Shown: positions 1 through 6,244 of the stretch, one piece after another | How positions within the stretch are numbered: position 1 is the stretch's first letter | Layout: each line of letters starts with the position of its first letter | Assembly: GCA_030621075.1 (NCBI GenBank) | Contig: JAUXII010000063.1 | Coordinates: forward strand, 1-6,244 | From: Lentimicrobiaceae bacterium | Lineage (GTDB): Bacteria > Bacteroidota > Bacteroidia > Bacteroidales > JAGONC01 | DNA: 6,244 nucleotides | Reading direction: 5' to 3' | Notes under the pieces: model-generated | Seen by the model: the letters and a program-made list of their open reading frames with translations, nothing else | The model's database searches: none | What the model was told of the DNA's origin: nothing | Position numbers and translations under genes: made by a program

Positions 1-12
1 CTTCGCCCGCCC

Positions 13-35
13 CCCCTCTCCAATTTGGAGAGGGG
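13..35. repeat. GC-rich inverted repeat (REP-like hairpin)
   Basis: A perfect 9-base inverted repeat, CCCCTCTCC at 13-21 and GGAGAGGGG at 27-35, is separated by AATTT. A22 and T26 could add a tenth pair. It lies in a C/G-rich stretch (about 5-47) followed directly by AT-rich promoter DNA, so its composition is foreign to its surroundings. No T-run follows on either strand, so it does not look like a normal intrinsic terminator. Hairpins of the CCTCTCC/GGAGAGG type followed by a GGGGT(A/G)AGG tail are, from memory, dispersed intergenic repeats in several bacterial groups; here the tail would be GGGGTAAGG at 40-48. Membership of such a family is inference. The element may extend left of the window. 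Confidence 0.6.
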
Positions 36-68
36 ACAAGGGGTAAGGTAGTATAATAAAAAAATCAT

Positions 69-76
69 TATTTTTG
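69..76 (+). promoter_or_regulatory. Putative Bacteroidota-type -7 promoter box for asnS
   Basis: TATTTTTG matches the Bacteroidota sigma-ABfr -7 consensus TAnnTTTG exactly. It lies 21 bases before the asnS ATG, so transcription starting about 6-8 bases downstream would give a very short leader of about 15 bases. No convincing -33 TTTG is seen at the expected distance. No Shine-Dalgarno sequence precedes the ATG, only A/T-rich sequence, which is usual in this phylum. The box sits in T-rich DNA, so a chance match is possible. Confidence 0.5.
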
Positions 77-97
77 CATCAAAATTAATTATGGACC

Positions 98-1549
98 ATG
101 GAGAAGCTAACAAGTAGAAATATAAAGGAGTTGTTGAATTCCAGAGATTATGGAACGAAGGTCAATGTAAAAGGTTGGGTAAGGACAAAAAGAGGAAGTA
201 AAAGTGTTGCTTTTATCTCTTTAAATGACGGATCAACCATTCATAACCTTCAGATTGTTGTCGACCTGGAAAAGATCAATGAACAAACCTTATATAATGT
301 TACTACCGGTGCCGCTATTTCAGTTGATGGGGAATTGGTTAAATCGCTTGGAAGTGGTCAGGCTGTGGAGGTGAATGCTATTACTGTTGATGTGTTAGGT
401 ATAGCAGACCCCGAGGAATACCCGTTACAACCTAAAAAACATTCGCTGGAGTTTTTAAGGGAGATTGCCCATTTACGGTTTAGAACCAGTACATTTGGTG
501 CCATTGCCCGGGTTAGGCATGCCATGATTTTTGCAATACACAAATTTTTTAACGACCGGGGGTTTTACAATATTCATACCCCCATCATTACAGCTGCTGA
601 TGCAGAAGGAGCAGGAGAGATGTTCAGGGTTTCTGTGCTTAATCCGGAGAACCCACCCCGCGATAAAAATAACTCCATTGATTTCAAACAGGATTTTTTT
701 GGTAGGGAAACAAACCTAACGGTTTCAGGACAACTTGAGGCCGAACTTGCTGCATTAGCCCTGTCAAAGGTTTATACATTCGGGCCAACGTTTCGTGCCG
801 AAAACTCAAATACTTCCAGGCATCTATCCGAGTTTTGGATGATAGAACCGGAGGTTGCGTTTGCTGATATTAACGATAATATGGACCTTGCCGAAGATAT
901 GTTAAAATACCTGGTTCAGTACGCACTTGACCATTGCCAGGACGACCTGTTGTTTTTAAATAAACGCCAGCAGGATGAAGAGAAAAATAAAAAAATGGAT
1001 CAACGGTCTCCCATGACACTTATGGAGAAACTCCAGTTTATTCTTGATAATGATTTTTTGCGAATCACCTATAGTGAAGCCATTGATATTCTGAGAAATT
1101 CCAAGCCAAATAAAAAGAAAAAGTTTTCATACCTGATCGAGAAGTGGGGAGCAGATCTTCAATCAGAGCACGAACGTTACCTTGTTGAAAAGCATTTTAA
1201 GAAGCCGGTCATTATCTCTGATTATCCCAAGAATATCAAAGCTTTTTACATGAAGCTGAATGATGATGGAAAGACGGTAAGGGCGATGGACGTGTTGTTT
1301 CCTCAGATAGGCGAGATTATCGGCGGTTCTCAACGAGAAGAATCGTATGAAAAATTAATGAAACGAATTAAGGAATGTAATATCTCCGAAAAAGATATCT
1401 GGTGGTATATTGAAACACGAAAATTTGGTACTGTTCCTCATAGTGGGTACGGGTTCGGATTTGAACGGTTTATTCAATTTTTAACCGGCATGGGAAATAT
1501 CAGAGATGTTATCCCTTTTCCCCGTACACCCAAGAATGCAGAGTTTTAG
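98..1549 (+). CDS. asnS: Asparaginyl-tRNA synthetase (AsnRS, class IIb)
   Basis: This cytoplasmic enzyme charges tRNA(Asn) with asparagine using ATP (EC 6.1.1.22). The protein has 483 residues, close to the usual bacterial length. An N-terminal OB-fold anticodon-binding domain spans about residues 20-105 ([20 protein letters not shown] at 26-45). The class II catalytic core follows: motif 1 around 154-163 with P162; motif 2 with FRAEN at 232-236 and [12 protein letters not shown] at 241-252; motif 3 GYGFGFERF at 450-458 with the ATP-binding R457. The [13 protein letters not shown] segment is typical of AsnRS and unlike AspRS. A lysine-rich insert (about 288-345) lies between motifs 2 and 3. 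The ATG at 98 is chosen because an in-frame TAA lies at 86-88. A second ATG at 91 is in another frame and stops at 117. No terminator hairpin follows, so read-through towards rpoN is possible. No defect is visible. Confidence 0.97.
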   Translation: MEKLTSRNIKELLNSRDYGTKVNVKGWVRTKRGSKSVAFISLNDGSTIHNLQIVVDLEKINEQTLYNVTTGAAISVDGELVKSLGSGQAVEVNAITVDVLGIADPEEYPLQPKKHSLEFLREIAHLRFRTSTFGAIARVRHAMIFAIHKFFNDRGFYNIHTPIITAADAEGAGEMFRVSVLNPENPPRDKNNSIDFKQDFFGRETNLTVSGQLEAELAALALSKVYTFGPTFRAENSNTSRHLSEFWMIEPEVAFADINDNMDLAEDMLKYLVQYALDHCQDDLLFLNKRQQDEEKNKKMDQRSPMTLMEKLQFILDNDFLRITYSEAIDILRNSKPNKKKKFSYLIEKWGADLQSEHERYLVEKHFKKPVIISDYPKNIKAFYMKLNDDGKTVRAMDVLFPQIGEIIGGSQREESYEKLMKRIKECNISEKDIWWYIETRKFGTVPHSGYGFGFERFIQFLTGMGNIRDVIPFPRTPKNAEF

Positions 1550-1632
1550 GATTTATTTCCCGTTGAAAATAGTATTGTAGAGGATTCTTTCTGTGTGAAT
1601 TAAATTAAGTTTTTTTTTACCTCCAAAATGAT

Positions 1633-1640
1633 TATATTTG
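1633..1640 (+). promoter_or_regulatory. Putative Bacteroidota-type -7 promoter box for rpoN
   Basis: TATATTTG matches TAnnTTTG exactly and lies 37 bases before the rpoN ATG. A start about 6-8 bases downstream would give a leader of roughly 30 bases. The region where a -33 TTTG would lie is a run of nine T (1610-1618), not a clear match. The leader contains the 8-base palindrome AAGCGCTT (1653-1660). The box suggests rpoN can be transcribed independently of asnS. Confidence 0.5.
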
Positions 1641-1677
1641 TAAGGATAAAAAAAGCGCTTAGAAAATAAATTAACGT

Positions 1678-3171
1678 ATGCTCAATCAAAGGTTACAACA
1701 GAAGCTTTTGCAAAAGTTATCGCCACAACAGATACTGTTGATGAAACTTTTACAGATCCCATATGTTGGCCTTGAACAAAGAATCAAACAGGAAATAGAA
1801 GAAAATCCGGCACTTGATGAACTTGACCGGTCGGAAGAGAGTGACGAAGATAATGCTTCGGACAGCGAAAATGAATTCGATGGTGATTTGGAACAGGAGA
1901 ATAATGATGAATACGATAAGGAAAGTGAAGAATTTAGCCTGTCGGATTATATGGATGATGATGACATACCTTCCTACCGGCTTAAATCACATAATACGAG
2001 TAGCGATGATTTAAGAAAAGAAATCCCTTTTGTTTCTACCACCTCTTTCCGGGATTTTCTTCACTCCCAGCTTGGCCTTAGGAGTGTTACGGAGGTACAA
2101 CGTATCATAGGTGATAATATAATAGGTAATCTGGATGATTCGGGATATTTGCAGCGTAACCTGGATGCAATGGTTGACGACCTGGCATTTTCTCAAAATA
2201 TTGAGGTTACGAAAGATGAGATCCTGGAAGTACTAAAGATGATTCAGGATTTTGACCCGCCTGGAGTTGCCGCCAGAAATCTTCAGGAATGCCTTCTGAT
2301 TCAATTAGGGCGAAAGAAAGATAGAAATGGCTCTGAATCCATTGGTACTGCTGAACTTATTCTCGACAGATATTTCACTGAATTTACAAAGAAGCATTAT
2401 GAGAAGGTCATCAAAAAAGCAAAGATAACAGAAGAGCAACTCAAAAAGGCTATTGAGGAGATATTGAAATTGAACCCCAAACCCGGCAATTCATTAGGAG
2501 AAACTACCCGGACAAATTTCTATATCATTCCTGATTTTATCATTAGGAATAAAGATGGCGACCTGGAATTATCGCTTAATTCAAGAAATATTCCTGAACT
2601 GCGGCTCAGTAGAACATATATTGAGATGTTGGAGGCCTATGCTAAAAACAAGAAAAAAAAGAATAGCAATGCCAGGGATGCTTTCGTTTTTGTTAAACAA
2701 AAAATTGATTCTGCCAAATGGTTCATCGATGCTATTAAACAGCGGCAAAACACACTTTTTCTAACCATGGATGCCATTATGCAGTATCAGAAAGGTTATT
2801 TCATGACTGGTGACGAAACCATGATGAAACCAATGATTTTGAAAGACATTGCCGAGATCGTTAACCTTGATATTTCAACAATATCAAGAGTAGCTAATAG
2901 TAAATATGTTCAAACACCTTTTGGGACCTTTTTATTGAAAAGCTTTTTTTCGGAATCAATGCAAACTGATACGGGAGAAGAGGTTTCAACACGGGAGATT
3001 AAGAAAATACTGACCGATGCTATTGAGTCTGAAAATAAAACCAAACCCCATACCGACGAGCAATTGACTAAAGTACTTAACGAAAAAGGGTATAACATTG
3101 CACGACGTACTGTTGCTAAGTACCGGGAACAGTTAAATATCCCTGTGGCAAGATTAAGGAAAGAATTATAG
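1678..3171 (+). CDS. rpoN: RNA polymerase sigma-54 factor (RpoN)
   Basis: This alternative sigma factor directs RNA polymerase to -24/-12 promoters and needs an AAA+ enhancer-binding ATPase to open DNA. The 497-residue protein carries every landmark in order. Region I is the Gln/Leu-rich activator-contact segment (1-48, e.g. LSPQQILLMKLLQIPYVGLE). An acidic region II follows (51-100, 23 Asp/Glu in 50). The core-binding region includes DFDPPGVAARNLQECLLIQL (191-210), LNPKPG (265-270) and LNSRNIPELRLSRTY (300-314). The DNA-binding part has AKWFIDAIKQRQNTL (346-360), a helix-turn-helix for the -12 element (about 386-409, LKDIAEIVNLDISTISRVAN), and the RpoN box ARRTVAKYRE (475-484) that reads the -24 element. 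The ATG at 1678 is the first possible start, since an in-frame TAA lies at 1672-1674. No ribosome binding site is obvious. It follows asnS by 128 bases and ends two bases from the convergent beta-barrel gene. The factor appears intact; the partner activator and target promoters are not in this window. Confidence 0.97.
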   Translation: MLNQRLQQKLLQKLSPQQILLMKLLQIPYVGLEQRIKQEIEENPALDELDRSEESDEDNASDSENEFDGDLEQENNDEYDKESEEFSLSDYMDDDDIPSYRLKSHNTSSDDLRKEIPFVSTTSFRDFLHSQLGLRSVTEVQRIIGDNIIGNLDDSGYLQRNLDAMVDDLAFSQNIEVTKDEILEVLKMIQDFDPPGVAARNLQECLLIQLGRKKDRNGSESIGTAELILDRYFTEFTKKHYEKVIKKAKITEEQLKKAIEEILKLNPKPGNSLGETTRTNFYIIPDFIIRNKDGDLELSLNSRNIPELRLSRTYIEMLEAYAKNKKKKNSNARDAFVFVKQKIDSAKWFIDAIKQRQNTLFLTMDAIMQYQKGYFMTGDETMMKPMILKDIAEIVNLDISTISRVANSKYVQTPFGTFLLKSFFSESMQTDTGEEVSTREIKKILTDAIESENKTKPHTDEQLTKVLNEKGYNIARRTVAKYREQLNIPVARLRKEL

Positions 3172-3173
3172 AG

Positions 3174-3881
3174 CTACTTTTTTTTCTTTTGCCATGATTT
3201 TAAAGGGCGTATGGTAGCCCCGACGGATATCGGAAACATCTCCGGACCCGCTCCTTTAACAAAAACATTTGAAAGAGAATAATAACCATAAAGATGTAAC
3301 CACTTCCAGCCACCTCTGAGAATGAGGCCATACCGGTAAGGATCAATATTCCTGATTTTATACAACTTAAACTTTAGCTTGTCATTGGTTTCATAAAGGT
3401 AGTCATCGCCCGAATATTTTATCGTGCTTTGCAATAGGAAACCAACTTTAAAACCAGCAGCGAATCTTACACCACTCTTACTGTTAAACCAGAATTCAAG
3501 GGGAATATCAACATAGGTTAATGAAAACCTGTTTGTATTGTAATTAATATCAGGATGAACATCATTGAGTACCGGAAACTGGGTGTTGTTGTTTGTATCA
3601 ACAACAAACAATCCATTGTGATGCAGGTGATGTGTGCTGATAGCCAGGCCGGGAGAAAAAAACAAGTTCTTATCTCCTAACTGAAAGTCATAAAGAACAA
3701 AAAAACTGAGGCCGGGATTGACCGCACCCTGCTTAATTCCATCAGGCAGATCCAACCAGATATTGGTATAAATATCAATACCTGTGGTTAGTTTTTTGGA
3801 TGTTGCTTCATTAATGATCTGAGTATAACCTGTTCCTCCGGCAAAGATGATGATAGTTAATAAAAAGAATAGTTTTTTCAT
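3174..3881 (-). CDS. Outer-membrane beta-barrel protein, PorT-like (OMP_b-brl_2 type)
   Basis: This 235-residue protein is predicted to be exported to the outer membrane. It starts with a clear signal peptide (MKK, a hydrophobic run at about 4-14, probable signal peptidase I cleavage near residues 19-21, no lipobox Cys). The rest is alternating, aromatic-rich strands typical of a small beta-barrel: LSFFVLYDF (58-66), LFFSPGLAIS (73-82), SLTYVDIPLEFWF (120-132), RFAAGFKVGFLL (139-150), YGLILRGGWKWLHLYGYYSL (184-203) and a final FPISVGATI (216-224). This pattern fits the porin/PorT superfamily. I do not see enough landmarks to call it the true T9SS component PorT, so no symbol is given; a generic member of the family is equally possible. 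The tail ends in four lysines (WQKKKK). The ATG lies about 24 bases below the expected transcript start from the box at 3911-3918. It is convergent with rpoN and divergent from the subtilase gene. Confidence 0.8.
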   Translation of the reverse strand: MKKLFFLLTIIIFAGGTGYTQIINEATSKKLTTGIDIYTNIWLDLPDGIKQGAVNPGLSFFVLYDFQLGDKNLFFSPGLAISTHHLHHNGLFVVDTNNNTQFPVLNDVHPDINYNTNRFSLTYVDIPLEFWFNSKSGVRFAAGFKVGFLLQSTIKYSGDDYLYETNDKLKFKLYKIRNIDPYRYGLILRGGWKWLHLYGYYSLSNVFVKGAGPEMFPISVGATIRPLKSWQKKKK

Positions 3882-3910
3882 TTGTTGTAATAAGGTTGAG
3901 CTTGAGGCGG

Positions 3911-3918
3911 CAAATATA
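3911..3918 (-). promoter_or_regulatory. Putative -7 promoter box for the beta-barrel gene
   Basis: Read on the minus strand this is TATATTTG, an exact match to the Bacteroidota TAnnTTTG element, 29 bases before the ATG at 3881. The predicted leader is about 24 bases without a Shine-Dalgarno sequence. No -33 TTTG is evident. The box overlaps one arm of an inverted repeat (3913-3930). Confidence 0.5.
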
Positions 3919-3930
3919 AGAACTTATATT
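3913..3930. repeat. 8-base perfect inverted repeat, possible operator
   Basis: AATATAAG (3913-3920) and CTTATATT (3923-3930) form a perfect dyad around AA. Just outside the arms, CAAAT (3911-3915) and ATTTG (3931-3935) are also complementary, giving a longer imperfect palindrome. The dyad covers the -7 box of the beta-barrel gene and extends upstream of it, where a repressor or other dimeric regulator could bind. The DNA is very AT-rich, so a chance dyad is a real alternative. Confidence 0.3.
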
Positions 3931-4079
3931 ATTTGTTCATTGATTTTTATACCTCAATAGTATCTTTAACCAGTTTTCATTGAATTTATTTTACGATTGG
4001 ACGGAAACTTTTTCAGGTGAATTTTGTTAATTTGTTGTTTATTCTATATCAGATTGGCTATATTATCAATTATCAGTCA

Positions 4080-4087
4080 TACCTTTG
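4080..4087 (+). promoter_or_regulatory. Putative -7 promoter box for the subtilase gene
   Basis: TACCTTTG matches TAnnTTTG exactly and lies 19 bases before the ATG at 4107, implying a leader of about 12-14 bases. A TTGG at 4054-4057 could act as a weak -33 element, with 22 bases between the two, slightly longer than the usual 19-21. This is the least T-biased of the four boxes in the window, which makes a chance match somewhat less likely. Confidence 0.5.
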
Positions 4088-4106
4088 AAGGTTCAAATTA
4101 TATATT

Positions 4107-6244
4107 ATGAAGAGATTTATCATTAGTATTATTGCTGTTTTTTCGTTGCTATCTTTTGTAAATGCACAATCAACTAACAGGGAGTATAACCTGTTGATGA
4201 AGACCGGAAATGTTCCTGTTCAGGATAACCTAAATGATTATATTGATTTTTTTCAACCATCAGGCGATGAGATTGTGCAAGGATATCATTATAAACTAAT
4301 CCAGTTTTATCAAATCCCTGACGCTGCATTGATGTCACATATTAGAAGCCTGGGCGTTATACTAATGGATTATTTACCACAGAAAGCATTTTATGCAGCC
4401 ATTCCTGTTGAATTCGATAAAAATAGTTTACGCGATATTAATATTCGGAGTATTATTAATATTAGGCCTGAGTTTAAAATGGCGCCTTCAATCCTTGAGA
4501 AAGACTACCCTCAGTGGGCTGTTTTTGATGAATATTCGATAAAGGTTTTTCTTCATTATTTTGAAAATATTGAGCAAGACTATGTTATCAATCACCTTGA
4601 TGCTTTTATTATTGAAATAATACGGATCGATGATTTTTCAAAAAATATTCTTTGCAGCGTAAAAATAACTGACTTAGAATTGATTGCAGGGTTGCCTTTT
4701 GTGATTTTCATTGAACCGGTTTATCCTGAGCCTACGCCGGAAAATTATACTGGTAGAACGCTGCATCGTTCAAATGTTATAGCAACTGATTTTGCTGCCG
4801 GTCGTCATTATGATGGCAGCGGTGTTCATATAATGCTTCAGGATGATGGGATAATAGGCCCCCATATCGATTACCAGGGAAGAATTGGAGAGCAATTTTT
4901 AACTTACAATTGGGGTGATCATGGTGACCATGTTGCAGGTATTATTATGGGTGCCGGTAATTTAGACCCTAAGGTTAAAGGAATGGCATTCGGATCAACA
5001 CTTTTTGTTTACGGGGCTGCTCCAACATATCCGGGATTTGCTCAAATACCAACCCATTATAGCTTGTATGATATTAGAATAACATCTACATCTTATAGTA
5101 ATGGTTGTAATGCCGGTTATACTACGCTGGCAAGGACCATGGATATGCACATAAATATGTATCCTTCCCTGATGCATGTTTTTTCAGCCGGTAATGCCGG
5201 TTACGATAACTGTGGTTATGGAGCCGGGCCCGGATGGGGGAACGTTACCGGTGGTCATAAAATTGCCAAAAATGTGATTGCCGTTGCTAACCTGAGTTAT
5301 CTCGACCAACTTTCCTCCTCAAGCAGCCGTGGCCCGGCACATGATGGTCGTATAAAACCTGATATTAGCGCTAAAGGAACAGATGTTAATTCAACTACCA
5401 ACCCCAATGACTATACTATTAAATCCGGTACCTCCATGTCGTGTCCGGGAGTTTCCGGAACGCTGGCGCAACTATATCAGGCATACAAAGAACTTAACAA
5501 TGATAATGACCCAATGGCCGGTTTGATAAAGAGCGTTCTGCTTAATTCTGCCGACGATCTTGGAAATTATGGGCCTGACTTTTTGTATGGCTGGGGAAGG
5601 ATGAATGCATTGAGAGCGGTTAATATATTGGAGATGTACAATTATGACTCGGCAACCATTAATCAGGGGCAGGTTATGACACATGAAGTAGAGGTGCCCG
5701 GAGATTTAAAGCAACTAAAGGTAATGATCTATTGGACAGATTATCAGGCAGCTATTAATGCCGATAAAGCACTCGTCAATGATCTTGACCTGATCCTTAC
5801 AGATCCTTCATCTAATGATTTTTACCCCTGGATACTCGATCACACACCTGATCCCGTATTGCTTAATAATCCGGCAATCAGAGGGATAGATCACCTGAAT
5901 AATATGGAGCAGGTTACAATTGATGACCCTGAACCAGGGTTGTATTCACTTTCTGTTGAAGGATTTGAAGTACCTTATGGGGCACAAACCTATTATGTAA
6001 TTTATGACTTCGTTGAAAATGAATTAACCCTGACTTATCCTGCAGGGGGAGAGTCTTTTGCTCCTGTAGAGGTTGAAACAATCCGTTGGGATGCATTTGG
6101 AAATGATGAACATTTTATGCTTGAATATAGCATTGATGACGGACAAACCTGGAAATTGATATCCGATGATATTAATGCCAATAACAGGTATTATAACTGG
6201 ACCACGCCTAATTCCCAAACAGGAAAAGCCCACATCCGCGTTAC
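4107..6244 (+). CDS. Secreted S8 (subtilisin-like) serine protease, KP-43-like, 3'-truncated by window end
   Basis: Predicted secreted endopeptidase; 712 codons are open and the frame continues past the window. An in-frame TGA at 4086-4088 fixes the ATG at 4107. A signal peptide (residues 1-20, FVNA before QS) is followed by a long prodomain (about 21-206) that seems to hold two similar-sized units (about 60-125 and 143-206). The S8 catalytic domain (about 235-505) has Asp246 in QDDG, His272 in HGDHVAG, the oxyanion-hole Asn363 in SAGN, and Ser443 in GTSMSCPG. All catalytic residues are present; the usual HGTH is HGDH. Cys334 and Cys369 could form a disulfide. A beta-sandwich like that of KP-43 subtilases follows (about 520-635, LVNDLDLIL at 556-564), then an Ig-like module (about 638 to the end: YPAGGESF, IRWDA, LEYSIDDGQTWKLI) common in Bacteroidota secreted proteins. 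Such proteins often end in a T9SS sorting domain, which would lie beyond the window. The substrate is unknown. Confidence 0.92.
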   Translation, partial: MKRFIISIIAVFSLLSFVNAQSTNREYNLLMKTGNVPVQDNLNDYIDFFQPSGDEIVQGYHYKLIQFYQIPDAALMSHIRSLGVILMDYLPQKAFYAAIPVEFDKNSLRDINIRSIINIRPEFKMAPSILEKDYPQWAVFDEYSIKVFLHYFENIEQDYVINHLDAFIIEIIRIDDFSKNILCSVKITDLELIAGLPFVIFIEPVYPEPTPENYTGRTLHRSNVIATDFAAGRHYDGSGVHIMLQDDGIIGPHIDYQGRIGEQFLTYNWGDHGDHVAGIIMGAGNLDPKVKGMAFGSTLFVYGAAPTYPGFAQIPTHYSLYDIRITSTSYSNGCNAGYTTLARTMDMHINMYPSLMHVFSAGNAGYDNCGYGAGPGWGNVTGGHKIAKNVIAVANLSYLDQLSSSSSRGPAHDGRIKPDISAKGTDVNSTTNPNDYTIKSGTSMSCPGVSGTLAQLYQAYKELNNDNDPMAGLIKSVLLNSADDLGNYGPDFLYGWGRMNALRAVNILEMYNYDSATINQGQVMTHEVEVPGDLKQLKVMIYWTDYQAAINADKALVNDLDLILTDPSSNDFYPWILDHTPDPVLLNNPAIRGIDHLNNMEQVTIDDPEPGLYSLSVEGFEVPYGAQTYYVIYDFVENELTLTYPAGGESFAPVEVETIRWDAFGNDEHFMLEYSIDDGQTWKLISDDINANNRYYNWTTPNSQTGKAHIRV

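Noticed and set aside
358..719. Short open frames at 358-543 (minus) and 531-719 (plus)
   Set aside because: Both lie inside asnS in other frames, are about 60 codons long, and have no start context or recognisable sequence.
1601..1620. Run of nine T after asnS considered as an intrinsic terminator
   Set aside because: No GC-rich stem precedes the T-run; the sequence before it is AT-rich and does not fold into a convincing hairpin.
1814..3098. Short open frames at 1814-2014, 2011-2196 (minus), 2555-2764 and 2910-3098 (minus)
   Set aside because: All are inside rpoN, which has conserved motifs throughout; these are out-of-frame shadows.
3585..3609. Inverted repeat GTTGTTG / CAACAAC inside the beta-barrel gene
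   Set aside because: It comes from low-complexity Asn/Val codons (VVDTNNNT) in a coding region, with a 7-base loop and no regulatory context.
3882..4106. Search for a sigma-54 (-24/-12, GG-N10-GC) promoter near rpoN or in the divergent region
   Set aside because: No TGGCAC-N5-TTGC-like sequence with correct spacing was seen; only TAnnTTTG-type boxes are supported.
4995..6233. Four minus-strand open frames (4995-5177, 5472-5684, 5914-6096, 6024-6233) opposite the subtilase gene
   Set aside because: Their translations show no recognisable domain, two overlap each other, and the plus-strand frame beneath them has clear conserved protease motifs. They are antisense shadows.
1..6244. tRNA, rRNA, CRISPR array, insertion sequence or phage element
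   Set aside because: No cloverleaf, regularly spaced repeats, transposase or integrase motifs, or target-site duplications were visible on either strand.

Overview
The window looks like chromosomal DNA from a member of the Bacteroidota (Bacteroidetes). The evidence is AT-rich DNA, four promoter-like boxes matching the phylum's TAnnTTTG -7 element placed just upstream of the four genes, no clear Shine-Dalgarno sequences, an outer-membrane beta-barrel protein of the OMP_b-brl_2/PorT-like type, and a large secreted subtilase with the domain style of that phylum's type IX secretion (T9SS) cargo. The genus cannot be told from this sequence.

Layout. Bases 1-47 hold a GC-rich inverted repeat unlike everything around it, probably the edge of a dispersed intergenic repeat. 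Next comes asnS (98-1549, +), a full-length asparaginyl-tRNA synthetase. After a 128-base gap with its own promoter-like box comes rpoN (1678-3171, +), a complete sigma-54 factor with all its landmarks. A small outer-membrane beta-barrel gene (3174-3881, -) points at rpoN from the other side, with only two bases between the two stop codons. A 225-base divergent intergenic region carries one promoter-like box for each flanking gene. The last third (4107 to the window end, +) is one open reading frame of at least 712 codons for a secreted S8 (subtilisin-like) protease whose 3' end lies outside the window.

How the genes relate. asnS and rpoN are housekeeping/regulatory genes and may be partly co-transcribed, although rpoN seems to have its own promoter. 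The beta-barrel protein and the protease are both predicted envelope or secreted products and share a divergent promoter region. A functional link is possible but is inference only. No tRNA, rRNA, CRISPR array, transposase, phage gene or intrinsic terminator was found. The region is mostly ordinary. The parts most worth a second look are the protease (variant catalytic-His motif, bipartite prodomain, probable T9SS export), the terminal GC-rich repeat and the dyad over the beta-barrel promoter.
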